From an uncultured Duodenibacillus sp. (lineage in GTDB: Bacteria > Pseudomonadota > Gammaproteobacteria > Burkholderiales > Burkholderiaceae_F): a DNA stretch of 64,000 nucleotides. This document shows positions 57,945-64,000 of the stretch, piece by piece. A model generated the notes under the pieces. That model was not told where the DNA came from and did not search any database. It saw nothing but the letters and a program-made list of their open reading frames with translations. The stretch's first letter is position 1. Every line of letters starts with the position of its first letter. The stretch is taken from contig CALXKM010000049.1 of NCBI GenBank assembly GCA_944388865.1, positions 1-64,000 of the forward strand, given 5' to 3'. Both the position numbers and the translations under genes were made by a program.

Positions 57945-57968
57945 CGGACATTGAAAAGGAGTTTCAAA

Positions 57969-59894
57969 ATGATCGCAGTTACGTTGCCCGACGGTTCGGT
58001 TCGGGAGTACGAGGCTCCCGTTACCGTGGCAGACGTTGCTCAGTCGATCGGTGCGGGACTTGCCAAGGCGGCTTTGGCCGGCAAGGTAGACGACAAACTC
58101 GTCGATTTGTCTCATGTCATCGATGCTGATGCCAAGGTGGCGATCATTACAACCAAAAGCCCCGAGGCGCTCGAACTGATCCGTCACTCCACCTCGCACC
58201 TGATGGCTCAGGCCGTCAAGGAATTGTTCCCTCAGGCTGAAGTGACGATTGGGCCGGCCATTGAAAACGGCTTTTACTACGACTTTAAGTTTGAACGAGC
58301 CTTTACTCCTGAAGATCTTCAAAAGATTGAAGCGCGCATGCAGGAGCTCGTCAAAAAGGACATTCCGATTGAGCGCTACACGCTGCCGCGTGAAGAAGCA
58401 ATTGCTTATTTCAAGAGCATTGGCGAGCACTACAAGGCTGAAATCATTGAAGACATTCCCGAAGGCGAAGTTCTTTCTTTGTATCGACAGGGTGACTTCA
58501 CGGATCTGTGCCGCGGCCCCCATGTGCCGAGCACCGGCAAGCTCAAGGTCTTCAAGCTCATGAAGGTGGCCGGCGCCTACTGGCGCGGCGACAGCAACAA
58601 CGAAATGCTGCAGCGCATCTACGGCACTGCCTGGTGCACGAAAGAAGAACAGGCGGCGTATCTGCACATGCTTGAAGAGGCCGAAAGACGCGACCATCGC
58701 CGTTTGGGCAAGGAGCTTGATCTTTTTCATCTGCAGGAAGAGGCTCCGGGCATGATCTTCTGGCACGCCAAGGGCTGGGCACTGTGGCAGGTGGTCGAAC
58801 AGTACATGCGCCGCATCTACAACGACAACGGCTACATGGAGGTGAAGGCTCCGCAGCTTTTGGACCGTTCGCTGTGGGAGCGTTCCGGACACTGGGCCAA
58901 GTACCGCAGCAACATGTTTACGACCGAGTCGGAGAATCGCTATTACGCCTTAAAGCCGATGAACTGCCCGGGGCATATTCAGCTCTTTAATTCGGCCCTG
59001 CGCAGCTACCGTGATCTTCCGATGCGCTTCGGCGAGTTTGGTCAGTGCCACCGCAACGAGCCTTCGGGGGCATTGCACGGTCTGATGCGCGTGCGCGGCT
59101 TTACCCAGGACGACGGCCACATCTTCTGTACGGAAGATCAGATTCTCAAGGAGTGCGTGGATTTCTCGCGTCTGGTGCGCGACGTCTACCACGTCTTTGG
59201 TTTTGAGCAGATAGAGTACAAGATCGCCACCCGTCCGGAAATGCGCATCGGCGAGGATGCTGTTTGGGACAAGGCTGAAGCCGCTTTGATCGAAAGTCTT
59301 GAGGCAACGGGCGTACCCTATGACATTTTGCCGGGCGAAGGCGCCTTCTACGGTCCCAAGATTGAATATCACCTCAAGGACTGCCTCGGACGCACCTGGC
59401 AGTGCGGCACGATTCAGGTTGACTTCCAGATGCCTGGTCGTCTCGGTGCTGAGTACGTCGCCGAAGACAATACCCGCAAGGTGCCGGTGATGCTGCACCG
59501 AGCTATTCTCGGTTCGCTTGAGCGCTGGATCGGCATGCTCATTGAGCACTACGCCGGCGCAATGCCCGTGTGGCTGAGTCCTGTGCAGGTTGCCGTGGCA
59601 TCAATTACTGACGCGCAAATTCCTTTTGCCAAGGAGCTTGTTGCCAAAATGCACGCCGCAGGCATTCGCGTTCAAGAGGATTTGCGCGGCGAAAAAATCA
59701 ACTATAAAATCCGCGAGCTGAGCCTGCAGAAAATCCCGTATATCGTGGTTGTAGGCGACAAGGAAGTGCAGGCCAATACGGTCAGCGTCCGCGCCCGCGG
59801 TGGCAAGAACCTCGGCGTCATGCCCGTTGATGCATTCATCGAGCGCGTGCTCGATGAGGATCATCGCCGCGTGATTGACAACGAGCAGAAGTAG
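57969..59894 (+). CDS. thrS: Threonyl-tRNA synthetase
   Basis: Class II synthetase that charges tRNA-Thr and edits mischarged Ser. The 641-residue protein starts with a TGS domain (1-62), then the editing domain with H73 and H77 (HSTSHLMAQ, same numbering as E. coli), the catalytic core with zinc ligand Cys 333 (MNCPGH) and the [13 protein letters not shown] motif 2 region, and the C-terminal anticodon-binding domain. AAGGAG at 57956-57961 is 7 nt ahead of the ATG at 57969; a longer frame from 57912 would start inside the terminator stem and is rejected. It is followed by infC, rpmI, rplT, pheS and pheT, the usual order. Confidence 0.97.
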   Translation: MIAVTLPDGSVREYEAPVTVADVAQSIGAGLAKAALAGKVDDKLVDLSHVIDADAKVAIITTKSPEALELIRHSTSHLMAQAVKELFPQAEVTIGPAIENGFYYDFKFERAFTPEDLQKIEARMQELVKKDIPIERYTLPREEAIAYFKSIGEHYKAEIIEDIPEGEVLSLYRQGDFTDLCRGPHVPSTGKLKVFKLMKVAGAYWRGDSNNEMLQRIYGTAWCTKEEQAAYLHMLEEAERRDHRRLGKELDLFHLQEEAPGMIFWHAKGWALWQVVEQYMRRIYNDNGYMEVKAPQLLDRSLWERSGHWAKYRSNMFTTESENRYYALKPMNCPGHIQLFNSALRSYRDLPMRFGEFGQCHRNEPSGALHGLMRVRGFTQDDGHIFCTEDQILKECVDFSRLVRDVYHVFGFEQIEYKIATRPEMRIGEDAVWDKAEAALIESLEATGVPYDILPGEGAFYGPKIEYHLKDCLGRTWQCGTIQVDFQMPGRLGAEYVAEDNTRKVPVMLHRAILGSLERWIGMLIEHYAGAMPVWLSPVQVAVASITDAQIPFAKELVAKMHAAGIRVQEDLRGEKINYKIRELSLQKIPYIVVVGDKEVQANTVSVRARGGKNLGVMPVDAFIERVLDEDHRRVIDNEQK

Positions 59895-59948
59895 TCTGCT
59901 TGTCTGATCCGCGGAAGAAATAAAAGAATTTTTTTTAGGAGTAGAGTC

Positions 59949-60470
59949 ATAGCTCGCGATCGCAATCACCGAATCAATGGAGAGATTCGGGTTCCAGAAG
60001 TCCGACTGACCGGCGTCGACGGCGCCCAGATCGGTATTGTTCGTACTGCAGAAGCACTGCGCATGGCCGAAGAGGCTGATGTTGATCTCGTTGAGGTCGC
60101 CCCGAATGCGCAGCCGCCAGTCTGCCGCCTGATGGACTACGGCAAGTTCCGCTATCAGGAGCAGAAGAAGGCTCAGGAAATGAAGGCGCGCCAAAAGGTC
60201 GTGCAGGTCAAGGAGGTGAAGTTCCGTCCGGCAACCGACGAGAACGACTACCAGACCAAGCTGCGCGCACTGCGACGCTTTCTTGCCGACGGCGACAAGG
60301 CGAAGGTGACTCTACGCTACCGCGGCCGTGAAATGGCGCACCAGGATTTGGGTGCGCAGATCATGCACCGCATTCGCGATGAACTCGCCGAAGAAGCGCA
60401 GATCGAACAGCATCCCAAGCTCGAAGGTCGCCAGATGATCATGGTTCTGGCGCCTAAGAAGAAAAAGTAA
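59949..60470 (+). CDS. infC: Translation initiation factor IF-3 with ATA start
   Basis: IF-3 binds the 30S subunit and checks start-codon pairing. The reading frame that matches IF-3 ([24 protein letters not shown] onward in shorter pieces) runs back to ATA at 59949, with a perfect AGGAG at 59937-59941, 7 nt upstream. No ATG, GTG or TTG occurs in frame between this site and codon 39 (60063). Starting at the first ATG would remove much of the N-terminal domain. The 173-residue length fits E. coli IF-3 (180, AUU start). A rare start lets IF-3 repress its own translation, as known in E. coli. The C-terminus is Lys-rich (APKKKK). Confidence 0.93.
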   Translation: MARDRNHRINGEIRVPEVRLTGVDGAQIGIVRTAEALRMAEEADVDLVEVAPNAQPPVCRLMDYGKFRYQEQKKAQEMKARQKVVQVKEVKFRPATDENDYQTKLRALRRFLADGDKAKVTLRYRGREMAHQDLGAQIMHRIRDELAEEAQIEQHPKLEGRQMIMVLAPKKKK

Positions 60471-60481
60471 GAAAACTTGTG

Positions 60482-60589
60482 TATAATCACGAGCTTTCGT
60501 AAAGACGTCGGTTCTTCTAGACCAGAAGGACCGGCGCGAAACAAGTCGGAGCGGGCTTAAGCAAAGATCGGGCTCATCGTGAGGCCCGC
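60482..60589 (+). promoter_or_regulatory. infC-rpmI spacer with strong hairpin
   Basis: The 159-nt spacer before rpmI is unusually structured. A 13-bp uninterrupted stem (60506-60518 with 60524-60536, two G-T pairs) closes a five-base loop AGACC. GCGGGC (60551-60556) can pair with GCCCGC (60584-60589). A TATAAT box at 60482-60487 could be an internal promoter but lacks a good -35. In E. coli L20 represses rpmI-rplT by binding leader RNA; this may be the counterpart, which is inference. The stem has no T-tract, so it is not a terminator. Confidence 0.45.
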
Positions 60590-60629
60590 GCCTGGTGTTC
60601 CGACAAATCAGCAAGAAGGAAACGGCAAA

Positions 60630-60827
60630 ATGCCGAAGATGAAAACTAAGAAGGCAGCGAGCAAGCGCTTCAAGGTCCGTTCCGGCGGCTCCATCAAGCG
60701 CGGCCACGCCACCAAGCGTCACATTCTCACCCATCGTTCGACGAAGAACAAGCGTCAGCTGCGCGGCATGGTTACCATCCACGAGTCTGACAGCAAGTCC
60801 ATCCATCGCATGATGCCCTACGCCTAA
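60630..60827 (+). CDS. rpmI: 50S ribosomal protein L35 (bL35)
   Basis: A 65-residue, very basic ribosomal protein. The N-terminus [19 protein letters not shown] and the [20 protein letters not shown] stretch are characteristic. The ATG at 60630 has AAGGAAA about 8 nt upstream; a longer frame from 60579 is rejected because it adds residues foreign to L35. It lies 21 nt before rplT, so the two are co-transcribed and probably coupled. Confidence 0.97.
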   Translation: MPKMKTKKAASKRFKVRSGGSIKRGHATKRHILTHRSTKNKRQLRGMVTIHESDSKSIHRMMPYA

Positions 60828-60848
60828 AGCAAGCAAGGAGAGAATTAA

Positions 60849-61205
60849 ATGCCTCGAGTAAAGCGTGGTGTGACGGCTCGTGCCCGTCATAAGAAGATTT
60901 TCGCCCTCTCCAAGGGCTTCCGTCTGCGCCGCAACAACGTCTACCGTGTTGCCAAGCAGGCTGTTATGCGCGCCGGTCAGTATGCTTACCGCGACCGCCG
61001 CGACAAGAAGCATGTGTTCCGTCGTTTGTGGATTGCCCGCATCAACGCCGCAACCCGCACCAACGGCATGACCTACAGCCGCTTCATGAACGGTCTGAAG
61101 AAGGCCAATATCGCTCTTGACCGCAAGGTTCTGGCTGATATGGCCGTTTTCGACAAGGAAGGCTTCGCCAGCCTCGTCGCTCAGGCCAAGGCGGCTCTGG
61201 CCTAA
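60849..61205 (+). CDS. rplT: 50S ribosomal protein L20 (bL20)
   Basis: A 118-residue basic protein needed early in 50S assembly and, in E. coli, the translational repressor of its own operon. [20 protein letters not shown] and [20 protein letters not shown] are family hallmarks. AAGGAGAG lies 7-8 nt ahead of the ATG. The rplT-pheS gap downstream has an intrinsic terminator, so it may be the last gene on many transcripts. Confidence 0.98.
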   Translation: MPRVKRGVTARARHKKIFALSKGFRLRRNNVYRVAKQAVMRAGQYAYRDRRDKKHVFRRLWIARINAATRTNGMTYSRFMNGLKKANIALDRKVLADMAVFDKEGFASLVAQAKAALA

Positions 61206-61230
61206 TTGCCAGGCTTGATAAAAGGTGAGT

Positions 61231-61304
61231 GTTCGAATGCGACAAAACGCATTCGAACCATCTGACCGAGGGTTCGGCGTATTGTCTGCCGAGCCCTTTT
61301 TTTT
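61231..61304 (+). terminator. Attenuator-like hairpins between rplT and pheS
   Basis: Hairpin 1 is a perfect 11-bp stem, 61231-61241 with 61248-61258. The terminator pairs GGGTTCGGC (61270-61278) with GCCGAGCCC (61288-61296) and runs into eight Ts (61297-61304). A third pairing, CGAACC (61254-61259) with GGTTCG (61271-61276), would exclude both. This is the 1:2, 2:3, 3:4 logic of an attenuator in the same position as the E. coli pheST attenuator. However, no Phe-rich leader ORF lies ahead of hairpin 1, so the trigger is unclear and it may act as a simple terminator. Confidence 0.7.
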
Positions 61305-61407
61305 CTGCTTCGAATTTTCGCCGCAGCAGACAAAAAAGAAAACCCAACTTCAGGCTGTCTGCGAAAATATTTCTTTTTGCTGATAGTCATTACCGGTGTA
61401 GATACAA

Positions 61408-62427
61408 ATGGATGATTTAGTTCAAATCGTGGAGTCGGCCAAGGTCGACTTTGCCGCTGCCGAGCAGCCTGCGGCTCTCGAAGACGCCAAGGCCCGCTAT
61501 CTGGGCAAAAGCGGTTCGCTTACTGCTTTGATGAGAGGGCTCGGGGCTCTTTCTGCGGAAGAAAAGCGCACCCGCGGTCAGGCGATCAACCGCGCCAAAG
61601 CCGAGGTTGAAGCTGCGCTCAATGCTCGACGCGAGGCGCTCGCTGAAATGGCGATGCAAAAAAAGCTTGCTGCCGAGGCCATTGATGTGTCGCTGCCTGG
61701 ACGCACGCTCGCACGCGGCGGTGTTCATCCCGTGATTCGCACCTGGATGCGCATTGAAGAAATCTTCGCCTCAATTGGCTTTGACGTAGCCGATGGTCCG
61801 GAAATTGAAAGCGACTGGTTTAGCTTCACGGCGCTCAACAATCCCCCCAATCATCCGGCGCGCTCCATGCAGGATACGTTTTATGTCGACCGCTGCGACG
61901 GCACCGGCATGCAGCTGCCTCTGCGCCCGCACACCTCGCCGATGCAGGTGCGCTATGCGCAGACGCATCAGCCGCCCATCAAGGTGATTGCCCCGGGGCG
62001 GACGTATCGCGTCGACAGCGATGCCACGCACTCGCCCATGTTCCATCAGGTCGAAGGTCTGTGGATTGATGAAAACATCTCCTTTAGCGACCTCAAGGGC
62101 GTCTACACGGACTTTTTGCGCCGCTTCTTTGAAACCGACGATCTCAAGGTGCGCTTCCGCCCGAGTTATTTCCCCTTTACCGAACCTTCGGTTGAGGTCG
62201 ACATGGCCTTTACGACCGGCCCTAAGAAGGGACGCTGGCTTGAGATTTCTGGCGCTGGTGAAGTGCATCCGACCGTGGTGCGCAACTACGGTCTCGATCC
62301 CGAGAAGTACATCGGCTTTGCATTCGGCTCGGGCCTGGAGCGTCTGACGATGCTGCGCTACGGCATTGACGATCTGCGCCTTTTCTTTGAAGGCGACCTG
62401 CGCTTTTTGCGTCAGTTCAACGAATAA
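61408..62427 (+). CDS. pheS: Phenylalanyl-tRNA synthetase alpha subunit
   Basis: The catalytic subunit of the (alpha-beta)2 class II enzyme. The 339-residue protein has an N-terminal coiled-coil for tRNA-Phe (residues 1-90, [15 protein letters not shown]) and the class II core with [15 protein letters not shown], the [11 protein letters not shown] motif 2 and the [16 protein letters not shown] motif 3. The ATG at 61408 gives a normal-length protein but has no clear ribosome-binding site. pheT follows after 24 nt. Confidence 0.96.
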   Translation: MDDLVQIVESAKVDFAAAEQPAALEDAKARYLGKSGSLTALMRGLGALSAEEKRTRGQAINRAKAEVEAALNARREALAEMAMQKKLAAEAIDVSLPGRTLARGGVHPVIRTWMRIEEIFASIGFDVADGPEIESDWFSFTALNNPPNHPARSMQDTFYVDRCDGTGMQLPLRPHTSPMQVRYAQTHQPPIKVIAPGRTYRVDSDATHSPMFHQVEGLWIDENISFSDLKGVYTDFLRRFFETDDLKVRFRPSYFPFTEPSVEVDMAFTTGPKKGRWLEISGAGEVHPTVVRNYGLDPEKYIGFAFGSGLERLTMLRYGIDDLRLFFEGDLRFLRQFNE

Positions 62428-62451
62428 CCCGGTTTTGGAGACTTAAAAGAA

Positions 62452-64000
62452 ATGTTGTTTACCGAAGAGTGGCTGCGCCATTACGTCAATCCGGCGCTCT
62501 CAACGGATGAGCTTGCAGAAGCCATGACCATGGCCGGGCTGGAAGTTGAAGAGGTTACGCCCATTGCGCCTGCATTTTCAGGCGTCGTCGTTGCTGAAGT
62601 GCTCGAATGCGTTGATCACCAAAATTCCGACCATCTGCATGTCTGCAAGGTCAATGCGGGCACAGGCGAAATCCTGCAGATTGTCTGCGGCGCTCCCAAT
62701 GTGAGAGCCGGCATCAAGGTTGCATGCGCGACGATCGGCGCAGTGCTCCCTGGCGACTTCAAGATCAAGAAGGCAAAGATGCGCGGAGTTGAAAGCTTCG
62801 GCATGCTCTGCTCGGCTCGCGAGCTCGGCATCAGTGAAGATCACGCTGGCATCTGGATTCTTGATCCCGCTGCGCCCGTCGGCGAAGACATCCGCAAGTG
62901 GGCCAAACTCGACGACAAGCGCTTTGAGATCAAACTCACGCCCAATCGCGGCGATGCCCTTAGCGTTGTGGGCGTAGCCCGCGATGTGCATGCAGCAACC
63001 GGCGCGCCTCTTAATCTGCCGGTCTTTGAAGAGGTTGCAGCCAACAGCGACTGCGTGCGCAACGTGCACATCGAAGCGCCTGATCTGTGCGGGCGCTTTG
63101 CTGGCCGCGTGATTCGCAATCTCAACGCCAAGGCTCCCACGCCGCAGTGGATGAAGGATCGTCTTGAGCGCTCAGGACAGCGCTCGATTTCGGCCTTAGT
63201 CGACATCTCCAATTATGTGATGATTGAGCTTGGACGGCCTTCGCACTTTTTCGATCTCGACAAGGTCAAGGGCGACATTACCGTGCGCTGGGCCAAGAAG
63301 GGTGAAACGCTCGAGCTTTTAAACGGCGATAAGCCGGTTCTCGACGAGTACTACGGCGTGGTTTGCGACGAGAACGGACCGGAGGCCATTGCCGGCATCA
63401 TGGGCGGCGAGTCTACGGCCATTTCTGATGAAACGACCAATCTGTTCATTGAGGCCGCTTTCTGGTATCCGCAAAAGATTCAGGGACGATGCCGCAAGCT
63501 GAACTTTTCGACAGATGCGGCGCACCGCTTTGAACGTGGTGTTGATTTCGGCAGCAACGTCGAACACATGCACTACATCACCAAGTTGGTGCTTGAGATT
63601 TGCGGCACGCCTGAGACCGAGGTCGGCCCCGTGCAGGACAATTGCGTCAATGTTCCCGAGCAGCGCGTTGTGCGCATGCGACCTGAGCGCTGCCGCAAGC
63701 TCGTCGGCGTTGATATTCCCGACGAGTTCATGGCCGAGGCCTTTACTCGCCTGGGATTTGAATTCACGCGCGAAGACGGCGTCTTTGTTGTGACCGCGCC
63801 GACCTATCGTTTTGACATCGAAATTGAAGAAGATTTAGTTGAGGAAGTTGCTCGTTTGTACGGCTATGAAAAACTTCCAGATCTGCCTCCGAAGGCTCGC
63901 ATCGCAATGCGAGCTCGCCCTGAGGGGATGCGCCGTGCGCATGATCTGCGCCGAGCGCTCGCCTCGCGCGGTTATCAGGAACTGGTCAACTTCAGTTTTG
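62452..64000 (+). CDS. pheT: Phenylalanyl-tRNA synthetase beta subunit (3' end outside window)
   Basis: The first 516 codons of an approximately 800-residue subunit; the frame is open to the window edge. It starts [17 protein letters not shown] with GGAG about 12 nt upstream. An EMAP-type tRNA-binding domain spans about 39-150 ([20 protein letters not shown]), then the B3/B4 editing core ([21 protein letters not shown]) and a B5 domain ([14 protein letters not shown]), followed by the [13 protein letters not shown] start of the catalytic-like module. It is co-transcribed with pheS. Nothing looks broken in the visible part. Confidence 0.95.
   Translation, partial: MLFTEEWLRHYVNPALSTDELAEAMTMAGLEVEEVTPIAPAFSGVVVAEVLECVDHQNSDHLHVCKVNAGTGEILQIVCGAPNVRAGIKVACATIGAVLPGDFKIKKAKMRGVESFGMLCSARELGISEDHAGIWILDPAAPVGEDIRKWAKLDDKRFEIKLTPNRGDALSVVGVARDVHAATGAPLNLPVFEEVAANSDCVRNVHIEAPDLCGRFAGRVIRNLNAKAPTPQWMKDRLERSGQRSISALVDISNYVMIELGRPSHFFDLDKVKGDITVRWAKKGETLELLNGDKPVLDEYYGVVCDENGPEAIAGIMGGESTAISDETTNLFIEAAFWYPQKIQGRCRKLNFSTDAAHRFERGVDFGSNVEHMHYITKLVLEICGTPETEVGPVQDNCVNVPEQRVVRMRPERCRKLVGVDIPDEFMAEAFTRLGFEFTREDGVFVVTAPTYRFDIEIEEDLVEEVARLYGYEKLPDLPPKARIAMRARPEGMRRAHDLRRALASRGYQELVNFSF

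Noticed and set aside
57912..57968. Upstream start for thrS
   Set aside because: It would begin inside the terminator stem and add residues absent from ThrRS; AAGGAG clearly marks the ATG at 57969.
61377..61410. TTGCTG-N16-TAGATA promoter giving a leaderless pheS mRNA
   Set aside because: The boxes are only fair, and the predicted start falls on the ATG itself. Possible, but not supportable without mapping.
61229..61420. 63-codon frame covering the rplT-pheS gap
   Set aside because: It crosses a strong terminator and has no ribosome-binding site; it is treated as a leader feature, not a gene.

Overview
This window is 64 kb of an ordinary bacterial chromosome, moderately GC-rich and densely coded. 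The gene content points to a betaproteobacterium of the order Burkholderiales, most likely a Sutterellaceae (Sutterella-like) relative; this is inferred from recognised families, not from a database search. The main clues are a tripartite tricarboxylate transporter with a Bug-type binding protein, an Arg-type EF-P next to its rhamnosyltransferase EarP, a DUF2863 protein, the glnE/yhdP and uvrC-pgsA pairs, the lpxK-trm112-kdsB-adk cluster and a large autotransporter. No rRNA, insertion sequence, prophage, integrase or CRISPR array is visible.

Layout. 0.2-5.6 kb: leuS (-) and uvrD (+), divergent. 5.7-9 kb: an MFS transporter, then earP-efp (-). 9-11.5 kb: uvrC-pgsA (+). 11.6-18.8 kb: yhdP (-) and glnE (+), divergent. 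18.9-26 kb: an M20 amidohydrolase, beta-carbonic anhydrase, a YczE-like membrane protein, folD-prlC and an uncharacterised lipoprotein. 26.2-33 kb, all minus: hppA, adk, kdsB, trm112, lpxK and a RluA-family pseudouridine synthase with a long N-terminal extension. 33.1-36.2 kb: tctC-tctB-tctA (-). 36.2-36.7 kb: a 490-bp gap with a structured-RNA candidate and a heat-shock-type promoter. 36.7-42 kb: clpB (+), a secreted M20 amidohydrolase and a DUF2863 gene (-). 42.4-49.6 kb: lepA-lepB-rnc-era-recO-pdxJ-nagZ (+). 49.7-55.1 kb: pncB, an ion-antiporter-type membrane protein and an autotransporter. 55.5-64 kb: relA, tRNA-Val(GAC), thrS, infC, rpmI, rplT, pheS and pheT; pheT runs off the window.

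The most interesting signal lies between tRNA-Val and thrS. A 15-codon leader ORF with a good ribosome-binding site carries four consecutive Thr codons. Alternative RNA pairings and a very strong intrinsic terminator follow it, ending about 10 nt before the thrS ribosome-binding site. This has the layout of a threonine-responsive ribosome-mediated attenuator of threonyl-tRNA synthetase, unlike the translational operator known for E. coli thrS. Other points of interest are a mutually exclusive hairpin set in the rplT-pheS gap, an ATA start codon for infC, a ~150-nt nested stem structure between tctC and clpB, a 13-bp hairpin in the infC-rpmI spacer and the EF-P(Arg32)/EarP pair.

Most transcription units end in clear intrinsic terminators, listed individually. 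Several starts differ from the longest possible reading frame and were chosen from ribosome-binding sites and family alignment remembered from known proteins.
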